This document shows, piece by piece, positions 52,695-61,797 of a DNA stretch of 64,000 bases (the first letter of the stretch is position 1; every line of letters begins with the position of its first letter). The translations under genes and the position numbers were made by a program. Source of the stretch: Butyricicoccus pullicaecorum DSM 23266 (GTDB taxonomy: Bacteria; Bacillota; Clostridia; Oscillospirales; Butyricicoccaceae); NCBI RefSeq assembly GCF_900167005.1, contig NZ_FUXW01000005.1, forward strand, positions 62,001 to 126,000. Direction: 5' to 3'. The notes below the pieces were generated by a model. It worked only from the letters and a program-made list of their open reading frames with translations. It was not told the DNA's origin and ran no database searches.

Positions 52695-54677
52695 ATGTTT
52701 GATTTCCTTCCACTGTATCAAAACCCGGCAAACGCATCCCCGGATGTTGCCGACGCACTTTATAATTTCTTTAAGCGAGTACGTTTGTACTCCACTCGAT
52801 ATAACGTCAACTGGAAGAATCGCTACTGTCTGCTTCTGGAGGTGTGCGATAAACTGGAGCATATTCTGACACAAGATGAGCCTCTGTGCGATGCTTCACT
52901 TGCAGAACCTCCCGAAGATTTTCAAACGCTTTTTCAGCTTTTGACCTATACGATCTGTGATGAAGATTTCCTCTTCGATGAAGTAGGTCTGCAAATGTCA
53001 CCGCGTTGGAGCGAGATTTTTGGCAGCAAGGAAAAGCCATTTGATACGTTGGATCCCAATGAAACATTTCCTGTTTTCACACTGACTGGTTGTAAATCAC
53101 GCGCCGCGGCTATAAATAGTTGGAAAATAACGCATGAAAACTGCCAAGCTTTTGGTTTTTCTATGATTGATTTGCGCAATGCGTACTTAACCATCCTCGA
53201 TATTCGCAGAAAACTAAAGGAACATAAAACACAAGAACAGAATTTCCCTACAGAACCCTCATCCTGTGCGGAACCTTTTCTTTTTAAACCGTTGTTCGCT
53301 TCTATCACGATGTTTTGTAAAAAGTACGGTATTCCATCCGACCGTATTCCTTGTGAAAAAGTCAAAAACATCGATCGAATCGCCCAAGAAAACTATGTCA
53401 TTCGTCAGCTGGGACCGCTCTTCTGCTTCTTCGCCATCAGATCAAACCACAACATTTATACAGCAGATGAATTTTATGTAGATCTGAAACACAATGATAG
53501 CATTTTTGTACGTAAAAATCCCAAGCGAGAGTTTCAAAGCTCTTATGAGGCGTATCAGGAATTTGCATTGGCTACTGAGATATGGAATACAACCGTTTCA
53601 TTGATGACTACATTCGGTACCTTACCGGATGTAACGGTACAATACCAGCTAAATCCACACAGGCTGTTGGCCGCGATACAATATCAGCTGCAACTTAACT
53701 TGCCGAATGAAGAAGTCATAGAAGCGGCTAACATGTGTGACAAGGCTTGGCAGACCCCCTCGTTCAAGTCCGAATTGCAACAATATAATTGCAAGTCATG
53801 TCCTGATGCGATTGTGTTGGGAGAAATCTTGAATGCATTCATCACTATTTTTCGTGCACAGACACGGAGTCTGAGCAATGATCCTGCTATTCATAAAGCG
53901 AGAGACTTAAAACAAGCGCTGCATATCATTTATCAGTATGGTCTGGTAAATCCAAACGTTATCCAGAATGGATATTCTGCGGTTGAACTTCCGACAGATA
54001 TCATAAATAATGCGTCCGGACAAGCTGACTATAACTTCTCAGATCAGCAGTATGATGCCATTCAACAGACGATTTTACATCAATACGGTTATGAATATGA
54101 CTTAAATCAGCTTGCTTTTTGGCTTATCACATTACATACGCCTTTTAATCAATCTCTTACTGAATTCGAATCCATGCGTAAGGAATTTTATCTGCAGAAG
54201 ACGGTGTTCTACATTTGTGCGAACTTAATTCACAAATCATTTGAACGATTCCGCGAATATTTTGGAATGCAGGATGCACCGCTTGCAGTATATAACTCTG
54301 ATTTGCGAAAAGATATCTTAAAACTTCGGACGATCATTGCACAGAAGCTGGATCTCTCCATGCTGCATGCTTTTTTTACCGATTTTTATCGTTTCAGCGA
54401 ATTCGCTGAAACTTCACACGGTATAGGTGGATATTCTTTCGAATCCTCCACTACAGGATCAGCTGGTAGATGGAATGCTATACTTGCAGAGTATGTCTTT
54501 CAATTTTGTTCTAAACAACAAAAAATAAACTCCCTTTCTTTAAAGAGCTTCCATTATGCAGACCACGTATTAAAACAGGCTGTTTTATCCGAATTTATAG
54601 ACAGCGCTGAGCAGCTTGTATGTGAACGTATTTTTCAAATTTTACAGCTGGTGCTCCTGAAACTGTATCCTCTGTAA
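52695..54677 (+). CDS. Orphan 660-residue protein of unknown function
   Basis: Intact soluble-looking protein, helix-rich and Phe/Tyr/Gln-rich, no signal peptide, no membrane helix and no recognisable catalytic motif. Scattered Cys (CKSCPDA, FCKKYG) do not form a clear zinc site. Codon use is much more AT-rich than that of the surrounding genome. Single gene with its own promoter and terminator, between a deletion scar and the amidoligase operon. ATG at 52695 follows GGAGG by seven bases. Recent transfer is likely; function not assigned. Confidence 0.85.
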   Translation: MFDFLPLYQNPANASPDVADALYNFFKRVRLYSTRYNVNWKNRYCLLLEVCDKLEHILTQDEPLCDASLAEPPEDFQTLFQLLTYTICDEDFLFDEVGLQMSPRWSEIFGSKEKPFDTLDPNETFPVFTLTGCKSRAAAINSWKITHENCQAFGFSMIDLRNAYLTILDIRRKLKEHKTQEQNFPTEPSSCAEPFLFKPLFASITMFCKKYGIPSDRIPCEKVKNIDRIAQENYVIRQLGPLFCFFAIRSNHNIYTADEFYVDLKHNDSIFVRKNPKREFQSSYEAYQEFALATEIWNTTVSLMTTFGTLPDVTVQYQLNPHRLLAAIQYQLQLNLPNEEVIEAANMCDKAWQTPSFKSELQQYNCKSCPDAIVLGEILNAFITIFRAQTRSLSNDPAIHKARDLKQALHIIYQYGLVNPNVIQNGYSAVELPTDIINNASGQADYNFSDQQYDAIQQTILHQYGYEYDLNQLAFWLITLHTPFNQSLTEFESMRKEFYLQKTVFYICANLIHKSFERFREYFGMQDAPLAVYNSDLRKDILKLRTIIAQKLDLSMLHAFFTDFYRFSEFAETSHGIGGYSFESSTTGSAGRWNAILAEYVFQFCSKQQKINSLSLKSFHYADHVLKQAVLSEFIDSAEQLVCERIFQILQLVLLKLYPL

Positions 54678-54683
54678 TATGAA

Positions 54684-54718
54684 CCGGGATGAGCCCAATC
54701 AATTTAGACTCATCCCGG
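54684..54718. terminator. Bidirectional terminator between orphan gene and amidoligase operon
   Basis: CCGGGATGAG/CTCATCCCGG perfect stem, 15-base loop, at a convergent junction without the repeat element. Confidence 0.7.
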
Positions 54719-54730
54719 CGTTCAATTCTT

Positions 54731-54811
54731 TCATTCGACCGTACTGTCGTCCTCGTCTTCCAGCAGGTCGATGATCTCACCGATCACGACCAGAATGGTC
54801 CCCAGACCCAT
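54731..54811 (-). CDS. 26-residue acidic-tailed peptide
   Basis: ATG at 54811 with AGGAG eight bases upstream, 20 bp after the amidotransferase stop and on the same strand. Hydrophobic front half (MGLGTILVVIGEIIDLL) and acidic tail (EDEDDSTVE). Too short for homology. An overlapping frame from 54819 would give an 11-residue Trp-rich peptide with poorer ribosome-binding-site spacing. Candidate substrate or regulator of the amidoligase system; inference. Confidence 0.5.
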   Translation of the reverse strand: MGLGTILVVIGEIIDLLEDEDDSTVE

Positions 54812-54831
54812 AGGCTCATCTCCTCTCCTTA

Positions 54832-55779
54832 TTAATAGTAAGCGCAAAGCAACTCGGCCGCCGCTTCGTGCAGCAGCGCCGGATTATAGAGCAGCTCCTC
54901 GATTTCGCACGGGTCGTATCCTAGATCGAGCAGCGCCAGCACTTCATCTTCGGACACGCCCATGGACTTCGCGGCCTGAATCAGCAGATCAGTCTGCCCG
55001 TCTATCGCTTCCGGCTCGTCCACTTCATCAAGCCACGAAAGCATCCGAAACCGAGGATTGCGCCAAAAGTGCTCGAAACTGCGATTTGGATTAAAGTGTG
55101 CAAAGCTACACTGGCCAGCTTGATCAATCTTCAAAATATCGCCCTCTTCGGTATGGATTTCTTCCCGGTGATGCAGGTGCAGCTTACGCATCGCCTGCCG
55201 CAGAATTTCTTCGGTCGAGGCGTACAGGTAGAATCCGTCGAAATCAAAGATCGCGAGCGGGTTATCGCCACGAACAAAATACAGGTTGTCGTCTCGGTCG
55301 AGCACCGTAAATACAAAAGAACCCTGGATCTTCTCCGCCATCGTGCTGATGGTCGTGAAGTCCAGGGTTTTCTGCTGTTCGAGCAGCTGCACAGCGACAT
55401 AGCTGTCGGTCTGGATCCGGGTATCCGGAAGATTCTCGGTCTGTCGAAGCTCTCTGTCGTTCCACAATACGCCGTTGTGCGCCAAGGCGAAAGAGCCAGT
55501 CGACCAAGGGTGGTTATTGTAGTTGTCTGCCGGTCTGCCTTGGGTGGCAAGTCGGGTGTGTCCCATGATGACACTCACACCATTAGGCACATGGAACTTT
55601 AGCTTATGTGCGGCGAGCGGGCGCTTATAGACCTTGATGCTGCCGCCAAAGTTGTAGGCAATTCCCGTCGCGTCCGTGCCGCGCACCTCGCATTCCTTGC
55701 CAAGCACCTGCAAAATCCGGTTTTTCTGCCGTGTTGTCAGGACATTTTGATAGTCAATCAATCCGAATAAGCTACACAT
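54832..55779 (-). CDS. Class II glutamine amidotransferase
   Basis: 315 residues of the N-terminal-nucleophile fold: Cys2 (MCSLFG) becomes the nucleophile after Met removal; RGTDATGIAY, GHTRLATQG, NNHPW and LAHNGVLWND are the glutamine-site motifs. Releases ammonia from glutamine. A C-terminal tail (about 245-315) is helical and acidic. Begins one base after the amidoligase stop (TAA-ATG), so the two are a translated unit: this enzyme would feed ammonia to, or process amides made by, the ligase. Confidence 0.88.
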   Translation of the reverse strand: MCSLFGLIDYQNVLTTRQKNRILQVLGKECEVRGTDATGIAYNFGGSIKVYKRPLAAHKLKFHVPNGVSVIMGHTRLATQGRPADNYNNHPWSTGSFALAHNGVLWNDRELRQTENLPDTRIQTDSYVAVQLLEQQKTLDFTTISTMAEKIQGSFVFTVLDRDDNLYFVRGDNPLAIFDFDGFYLYASTEEILRQAMRKLHLHHREEIHTEEGDILKIDQAGQCSFAHFNPNRSFEHFWRNPRFRMLSWLDEVDEPEAIDGQTDLLIQAAKSMGVSEDEVLALLDLGYDPCEIEELLYNPALLHEAAAELLCAYY

Positions 55780-56892
55780 TTAATCGTCCTCCTCGTAAGC
55801 AATCGGGTCATTTTTATACAGATTGCGCTCTTTCAGGTACTGAATGAGCTCCGGCTCGTGAATCCGGTCAAGGAATCCATGCCAGGACAGCTCCTGCAGC
55901 TCCTCGTCAGACAATAAAACAGCCACGTCGCAGACGGCATTGACCAACTGCAGCGTGGCGATTAGGGTATTATATTTGAGCGTGCCGCGGAAAATCCGGA
56001 TTTCGACAGTGTCCTCGTTTGTCAGATTGACCGCGGTATATCGTCCGGCACGGGAGTCTTTCGCCGATTCCATCACAGCTTTCGGCGATAATTTCATGCC
56101 GTATCGTGCTGCCCAGCGGTTGATCTGCCGCTCGGTGCGTCGGGAGAATCGCAGCAGCTCAGTCCAGAATTTCTCGACGAAGTATAGCAGTCGAGCAATC
56201 GACAGTTCCTGCTCCTGTTCATTCTCTCCGAAGGCTGCACGGGAGATGTGGACGTGCAGTCCGCAGGTTGTAGTGCGGTGGCTGAGATAACCAAGCCCGA
56301 CCGCCTTACGCAGGACGTTTTTCCATGGCATCTGTTCCATATGGTACTGCAAGGTCATCGGATGCGTGACCAGCTCCATGCCACAGTCCAGCGAACCGTC
56401 GCTTTTAATGTACAGATTCTGCGCGTCCTCGTTGGCGACATTCAGGATTTCACCGGCATTCTTGCGGCTCTTGCCGTTGCCGTCGATCTCCAGTTCCACG
56501 CCAAAGAAACGTTCATTGCTGCGTTCGCCGTGAAAAATCAGCCGTGGTGTGTAGCTGTAATCGTGGATCGTTGTTTGCTGCAAACGAGCTTGCAGGCAAT
56601 CATAACATAGCGGTTCGTCCTCGTCGTCATCTTCGTAGTAGGCATCGCTGTACGAAATGACACGCCCGCAGCGTTCGCAATGTGTGTAGTGTCGTTCGTA
56701 GCAACGCTCACACAGAGTGATGTTTTCGTCTCCCTGATCGTCCGACAAGAACAGACGCTCGCCGCAACAATCACAGACCGTCGTGTATGTGTCCACGCAG
56801 TCCGGGCACAAAATCGTGTCTGCAACCATCGTGCAGGCATCCACCGGGACTCGTTCGCCGCAGCGCTCACAGACATAAAAATGATCGTTCAT
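55780..56892 (-). CDS. Amidoligase (glutamine-synthetase-like fold) with zinc-ribbon array
   Basis: 370 residues. Residues 1-105 hold three paired CxxC zinc ribbons (CERCGERVP/CPDC, CDCCGERL/CERC/CERCGR, CYDC). Residues 125-345 are an Amidoligase_2 domain: FFGVELEIDG, KSDGSLDCGMELVTHP, TCGLHVHISR, NRWAARYG, YTAVNLTNEDTVEIRIFRGTL. Such ligases form amide bonds between carboxylates and amines with ATP. Typical of phages and integrative elements. Middle gene of a four-gene leftward operon. Confidence 0.88.
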   Translation of the reverse strand: MNDHFYVCERCGERVPVDACTMVADTILCPDCVDTYTTVCDCCGERLFLSDDQGDENITLCERCYERHYTHCERCGRVISYSDAYYEDDDEDEPLCYDCLQARLQQTTIHDYSYTPRLIFHGERSNERFFGVELEIDGNGKSRKNAGEILNVANEDAQNLYIKSDGSLDCGMELVTHPMTLQYHMEQMPWKNVLRKAVGLGYLSHRTTTCGLHVHISRAAFGENEQEQELSIARLLYFVEKFWTELLRFSRRTERQINRWAARYGMKLSPKAVMESAKDSRAGRYTAVNLTNEDTVEIRIFRGTLKYNTLIATLQLVNAVCDVAVLLSDEELQELSWHGFLDRIHEPELIQYLKERNLYKNDPIAYEEDD

Positions 56893-56906
56893 AATGCAGT
56901 CCTCCT

Positions 56907-57188
56907 TTAATATTCTTCTGCCAACAGCATGGTGATGTGATCGGGATCTTCGATGATGTAGACTTTGGCATCAACAGGCTGTTCGCCCGGAATCTCGACA
57001 ACATGCTTGTACTCTGGCTGCTCTTGAATATGCTCAATGCGCTGGCGGTCGCCATCACAGGATAATCGGAAGATTTGCAAGTAATCCCGCTCGGGCACTT
57101 CCATGCTGTCGCGCATGTACCACAGAAGTGTTTGCAGCCAAGGCGGAATGGTGGTCTGAATACCACGGGTAATGTAACGGGGTTTCAT
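56907..57188 (-). CDS. DUF960-family protein
   Basis: 93 residues; PRYITRGIQTTIPPWLQTLLWYMRD, DYLQIFRLSC, and QPEYKHVVEIPG match the DUF960 family found on plasmids and phages of Firmicutes. No known function. First gene of the amidoligase operon, 14 bp before the ligase. Start after AAGGAG. Confidence 0.8.
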   Translation of the reverse strand: MKPRYITRGIQTTIPPWLQTLLWYMRDSMEVPERDYLQIFRLSCDGDRQRIEHIQEQPEYKHVVEIPGEQPVDAKVYIIEDPDHITMLLAEEY

Positions 57189-57871
57189 CTGGATCAGCTC
57201 CTTATAGAATAGTAAAAGCCGAAGGATTTCTCCTTCGGCTTCATCGTTATAATATGTATATGATATTGGCTCAGATTCACATCAGAAATCGTTAGTTGTT
57301 TGGTGGAATACGTGTCATTTATGTATCCGTATATACCTACACATAAGACATTCAGAGAAATAAACCATTTTGCCCCTGTTGCATTAACATAAGTTAATAC
57401 AGCCGAAAAACAAACCATGTATAATGTAGTCAAAAGGTAGGAGGATATCGTATGAATATAGATGGATTTTGCACGAAAGAATTAGGCATAACGGATCCTT
57501 AATTGCTGCATGATTGGCAAAACAACGGAGAGATAAAGCATGTATAGAAAGGTGAAATCATACAGGATATTGGAGATATTGACAGGTTCATATTCTGATG
57601 GATGGCTGTTAAGAGGTTTCTTCTTTGATCTAAACGGCAAAGAAATTACGGATTACTTTGGTTTTATACCAGAAACACAGGTTATATCGTGCTAGGGTTT
57701 GAATATGCCCACTCCACTCTGCATTAAAGCATTGGAAACAAGTACATTGCTCATAATTCCTCTGGATGTTATTCAAACTCTGCTTGAAACGAACTTGGAA
57801 ATGAATCGATTTTATAACCGATTGCTTCACACAGCGTTGATAATGCACTAGCAGAGTAAGATTATGTTGGT
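57189..57871. other. Degenerate AT-rich stretch
   Basis: No intact gene. Contains a dyad TTAAC-ATAA-GTTAA (57384-57397), a TATAAT (57419-57424) and AGGAGG before an ATG at 57452, but that frame closes after 16 codons. Further short frames separated by stops suggest decayed coding sequence of unknown origin. Confidence 0.5.
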
Positions 57872-58086
57872 GCAGCATGGAGTATCTCAGTGGTATCTGA
57901 CGTGTATTCAGCGCAGCGTGCGTGTCTGAGCAATGATGCGAACATCATTTGTATGGGCGCTTTTACAACTGGTGACAAGACCTGAGAACTGCTGGTGGAT
58001 GCCTTCTTTGACAATCATTTTTGCAGGGCTGTGCATCGCAGTCGAAGGTAGACGCATTTGTTACGTATAACCACAAGCATGTCTAA
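57872..58086 (+). pseudogene. RpiB/LacAB-type sugar-phosphate isomerase, C-terminal remnant
   Basis: VVSDVYSAQRACLSNDANI, then ICMGAFTTGDKT, a TGA, ELLVDAFFDNHF, a frameshift, and ASQSKVDAFVTYNHKHV ending in TAA at 58086. SNDANIICMGA corresponds to the conserved C-terminal block of RpiB-family isomerases. One stop and one frameshift make it a pseudogene. Confidence 0.65.
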
Positions 58087-58238
58087 ATCGTGGAGCCGGT
58101 GTGTCAGTTAATGTCGTGTTGGAGCTTTTTGAAAATGCGGGTTGTTTTTGGGCGGAAGAAGGAGTCAGCGACTGTGTGCTGGCTCCTTTTGATATGTTTG
58201 GCGGGATGTACGGAGACAGATACACGCTGACCCCGCGT

Positions 58239-58277
58239 AAAAAAGCCCCTGAGACCGGTTTTTTTGATCTCAGGGGC
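58239..58277 (-). terminator. Terminator of the sugar ABC operon
   Basis: GCCCCTGAGA/TCTCAGGGGC perfect stem followed on the minus strand by six T. Confidence 0.85.
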
Positions 58278-58293
58278 ACAATTTTTTGTGGAC

Positions 58294-59472
58294 TTACAGC
58301 TCCAGATTTTTCTGGGTGTCCGGGTCAAACAGGTGCGCTGTGCTGCCGTTGAAGGTGAAGCAAACCTTGCTGCCGTAGGGGAAGGAGACCGGGTTTTCCG
58401 GCTTGTCGGTGGGTACGATCAAGATGGTATCCCGATTGTATGCGTGCAGGTGGACGTGTACGGCGCTGCCCATCATCTCGCTGACTTCTACAGTGCCGTG
58501 CAGCATCTGCTCGGCTTCGCCGGTCAGCTGCAGATGTTCTGGGCGTACGCCCAGAATGATCGGGCCGGGCTTGACCTGCTTGCGGCTGAGGTTCTCCTGC
58601 TTGGCATCGGACAATACGACCTGTACACGGTCGAGCTTGACCGCGTACTGTCCATCCTCGCATACCAGCTGCGCGTCGAACAGGTTCATTTGCGGCATGC
58701 CGATGAATCCGGCGACGAACAGGTTGGCGGGATGGTCGAATACCTGCTGCGGAGTGCCGATCTGCTGGATGACGCCGTCCTTCATAATAACGATGCGGTC
58801 ACCCAGGGTCATTGCCTCGGTCTGGTCGTGGGTGACATAGATAAAGGTGGTGTTGATGCGCTGGCGCAGCTTGATCAGCTCGGCACGCATCTGGTTGCGC
58901 AGCTTGGCGTCTAGGTTGGACAGCGGCTCGTCCATCAGCAGCACCTTTGGTTCGCGCACGATCGCACGACCGATGGCGACGCGCTGACGCTGACCACCGG
59001 ACAGCGCCTTGGGCTTGCGGTCGAGGTACTGGGTGATGCCTAGGATCTCAGCGGCCTGCTCAACGCGGCGGTTGATCTCGTCCTTTGCAACCTTGCGCAG
59101 TTTGAGCGGGAAGGCCATATTCTCGCGTACGCTCATGTGGGGATACAGCGCGTAGTTCTGGAAGACCATAGCGATGTCTCGGTCCTTGGGCGCAACGTCA
59201 TTGACGCGCTGACCGTCGATGTACAGGTCGCCGCCCGAGATATCTTCCAGACCGGCGACCATGCGCAGGGTGGTGGACTTGCCGCAGCCCGACGGGCCGA
59301 CCAGAACGATGAATTCCTTGTCTTGAATGTCCAGATCAAAGGCCTGCACGGCAACGACACCTTCGTCGGTCACCTGCAGCGAGAGCTGCTTGTCCTCTGC
59401 ACCCTTCTTTTTCTTCTTGGACTCGTGGTGCGGGTACACTTTCTTTATATTCTTCAGAATGACTTGTGCCAT
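58294..59472 (-). CDS. MsmK/UgpC-type sugar ABC transporter ATPase
   Basis: 392 residues: Walker [14 protein letters not shown], signature LSGGQRQRVAIGRA, Walker B VLLMDEPLSNLDAKLR, H-loop VTHDQTEAMTLG, then a C-terminal TOBE/regulatory domain (GVRPEHLQL). An insert of about 25 residues (HESKKKKKGAEDKQLSLQVTDEGV) lies between the first two strands, unusual for MsmK. Lies within the operon of its permeases, 45 bp downstream. Confidence 0.92.
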   Translation of the reverse strand: MAQVILKNIKKVYPHHESKKKKKGAEDKQLSLQVTDEGVVAVQAFDLDIQDKEFIVLVGPSGCGKSTTLRMVAGLEDISGGDLYIDGQRVNDVAPKDRDIAMVFQNYALYPHMSVRENMAFPLKLRKVAKDEINRRVEQAAEILGITQYLDRKPKALSGGQRQRVAIGRAIVREPKVLLMDEPLSNLDAKLRNQMRAELIKLRQRINTTFIYVTHDQTEAMTLGDRIVIMKDGVIQQIGTPQQVFDHPANLFVAGFIGMPQMNLFDAQLVCEDGQYAVKLDRVQVVLSDAKQENLSRKQVKPGPIILGVRPEHLQLTGEAEQMLHGTVEVSEMMGSAVHVHLHAYNRDTILIVPTDKPENPVSFPYGSKVCFTFNGSTAHLFDPDTQKNLEL

Positions 59473-59517
59473 TTTGGCATTTCCTCCTCTTGATGGTAGG
59501 TCTGCGCCTTGGCGGCA

Positions 59518-60411
59518 TCACTGGATGGCGCGTTTGATGTAAACGCTGGACAGGATCAGCACCAGAATGGTCATCACGATGGCGCCGGCCGAACCAAAGC
59601 CGAAATCCAGCGAAGAGATACCGTAGTTATAGAGATACTGGGTGATGGTGGATGTGCTGTTTGCGGGACCGCCGCCGGTCAGCAGGTTGACCTTATCGAA
59701 CAGACGGAAGCTGTCGATCGTGCGCAGCAGTGCGCACAGTGCCAGACTGTTTTTGATGTTGGGGATGGTGACGTAAAACAGGATTTTGATGCGGCTCGCG
59801 CCGTCGATGCGTGCGGCTTCGTACTGGCTCTGCGGGACCGACTGCAAGGCCGCGTACAGCAGCAGGAATACGAAGGGGGCGCTCTGCCAGACGTCGATCA
59901 GAACCAGCATGCCAAATGCGGTCTTGATGTCAGAGAACCAGTTGAACACCGGCAGACCCAGCGTTTGCAGTACCTGATTGACGATGCCGTAGTTGGGCGA
60001 GAGCATCATGCGCCAGCTGAGCGCGACGGTGACTGTCGGCAGCAGGTAGGGCAGCAGGAGCAGGGTGCGCATGGCCTTCTGGCCGCGGCGCAGACTGTTG
60101 ACGAACAGTGCCACGGCAAAGCCGATGAGCATTTCGAAGATCACAGCCAGGATGGTGAACTTGACCGTGTTCCAGATGGATTGCTGGAAGTAGGGGTCGG
60201 TCAGCAGGTCGGTGTAGTTTTTCAGTGCGATAAATTCAGCCGGCTGACGCAGGTTGCGCAGCAGGTTGTAGTCGGTAAAGCTGTAAAACAGCGTAAAGAG
60301 CAGCGGATAGGCGGTCATGATCAGCAGGACCACGATGGTCGGCGAGATCATGGACAGGCCGAACCGGCGCGTCTGCACATCCGCATTGCTTAATTGTTTG
60401 TTTCTTCTCAT
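59518..60411 (-). CDS. Sugar ABC transporter permease (MalF/UgpA type)
   Basis: 297 residues, six helices; MISPTIVVLLIMTAYPLLFTLFYSF at the start and the EAA loop YEAARIDGASRIKILFYVTIP. ATG at 60411 after TGAGG; an upstream in-frame ATG lies in the intergenic hairpin. Pairs with the permease at 61798. Confidence 0.92.
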   Translation of the reverse strand: MRRNKQLSNADVQTRRFGLSMISPTIVVLLIMTAYPLLFTLFYSFTDYNLLRNLRQPAEFIALKNYTDLLTDPYFQQSIWNTVKFTILAVIFEMLIGFAVALFVNSLRRGQKAMRTLLLLPYLLPTVTVALSWRMMLSPNYGIVNQVLQTLGLPVFNWFSDIKTAFGMLVLIDVWQSAPFVFLLLYAALQSVPQSQYEAARIDGASRIKILFYVTIPNIKNSLALCALLRTIDSFRLFDKVNLLTGGGPANSTSTITQYLYNYGISSLDFGFGSAGAIVMTILVLILSSVYIKRAIQ

Positions 60412-60453
60412 ATCAGCAACCTCACTCGTGTCAGAGAGATCCGGATTCATAAC

Positions 60454-60493
60454 AAAAGCGGCCGGGGATGACCTCGCGGCTCCCGACCGCTTT
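60454..60493 (-). terminator. Partial terminator after the sugar-binding protein
   Basis: AAAGCGGCCGGG/CCCGACCGCTTT with one mismatch, followed by TTTT-G on the minus strand. Likely sets a higher level of binding protein relative to the downstream permease and ATPase. Confidence 0.7.
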
Positions 60494-60513
60494 AACATGT
60501 ACGATGCAGACGC

Positions 60514-61755
60514 TTAGCCTGCCATCAGTTCTTCAAGCTGGCTCTGTGCATCGGCCAGACCCTGGTCGACCGTCTTCACGCCGTTGATGATGTTGTCCAT
60601 CTCGGTGCCCAGCGTGGTGTAGAACTGAGTCCACTCTGCAATGACAGGACGGTATACGCCGCTTTCGAGTGCCTGGCAGACAACTTCATACTGCGGATAG
60701 GTCTTGAGGATCTCGGGGTCCTGCAGGCTGGAGTAACGGCAGGGTACACCGCCCGATGCAACTGTGGACTTCTGAACCGCGGGGTCCATCAGGTAGGTCA
60801 GCAGCTCGGTTGCCAGTTCCTTGTTCTGGCTGTTTGCCGGGATGCCGATGGTCCAGATACCGTAGACGTTTGCGTTATAAGCCTCGCTGCTATCGGTTGC
60901 CGTGCCCTTGAGTGCGATGTAATCAGCAGTGGAATCTGCGGTGGGGGTGTACCAACCCGGCCAGCCGACACCCATGGTGCCCGCACCGGTATCGATCGAC
61001 GCGATCAGGTCATCCTTGACCTGTGCCTCACCGGTCGCAATCAGCTCCAGATAGTAGTTCATTGCGTTCTTGAATTCCTCGGTGTTGACCGTGGGCTGGT
61101 TGTTTTCGTCTACGACCCAGCCGCCGTAGGACAGCAGGATGGGAAGAAAGTCAACGACCAGATTGTTCTGACCGTCGCCGCGGTAGATGAAGCCCTTCTT
61201 GCCGTCAGCCTGTGCCTTCTGGCAAATCTCCAGAATATCGTCGAGCGACTCGATGGAGCTTGCATCGTAACCGGCTGCCTCAACGTTAGCCTTATTGAAC
61301 ATCATAACGGTCACGTTGCCGTAGTAGGGTGCCAGATAGACGTCGTCATCGACATAGCAGATCGAAGTCGTTGCGGGGATGATGTCGTCGTCGAGCGAGT
61401 AGCCCAGCTCGGACAGGTTTGCCAGCACACCGTTTTCGGTGAACTCAGCCATCCAGGAACCGTCTACCATGCACAGGTCATACGAACCATCGGCATTGAT
61501 GGCATCCAGCGCGATACCCGAGTACAGGTCGGACTCGGACAGCTCCTGCACCTCGCACTTGACGTTATGCTCTTCCTCGAATGCCGGCAGACACTCCTTG
61601 ATGACGTCGGCATACGTGCCTGCACGCAGGATGAGGTTGAGGGTCTCGCCCTGACCGTCGTCACCGCTCTGAGCAGTCTGGCTGTCTCCGCCGCCGCAGG
61701 CGGTCAGGCTGACTGCGGTAGTCAGCGCCAAAAACGAAGCGAACAGTTTTTTCAT
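60514..61755 (-). CDS. Sugar ABC transporter substrate-binding lipoprotein
   Basis: 413 residues, lipoprotein signal with lipobox LTAC (Cys about 20), then a cluster B (family 1) binding fold: YADVIKECLPAFEEEHNVKCEV, DLCMVDGSWMAEF, APYYGNVTVMMFNKANVEAAG, ATELLTYLMDPAVQKSTVASGGVPCR. Oligosaccharide or polyol binder; ligand unknown. Confidence 0.9.
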   Translation of the reverse strand: MKKLFASFLALTTAVSLTACGGGDSQTAQSGDDGQGETLNLILRAGTYADVIKECLPAFEEEHNVKCEVQELSESDLYSGIALDAINADGSYDLCMVDGSWMAEFTENGVLANLSELGYSLDDDIIPATTSICYVDDDVYLAPYYGNVTVMMFNKANVEAAGYDASSIESLDDILEICQKAQADGKKGFIYRGDGQNNLVVDFLPILLSYGGWVVDENNQPTVNTEEFKNAMNYYLELIATGEAQVKDDLIASIDTGAGTMGVGWPGWYTPTADSTADYIALKGTATDSSEAYNANVYGIWTIGIPANSQNKELATELLTYLMDPAVQKSTVASGGVPCRYSSLQDPEILKTYPQYEVVCQALESGVYRPVIAEWTQFYTTLGTEMDNIINGVKTVDQGLADAQSQLEELMAG

Positions 61756-61797
61756 TTCTTCTCCTCCACTTTTACAAACATTTATAATATTTTGTGA

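Noticed and set aside
57630-57878. 82-residue leftward open frame as a possible transposase fragment
   Set aside because: No transposase motif, no inverted repeats or target duplication; the region is decayed sequence.
58101-58352. 83-residue rightward open frame following the isomerase remnant
   Set aside because: It runs across the terminator and into the antisense of the MsmK gene, with no ribosome-binding site.
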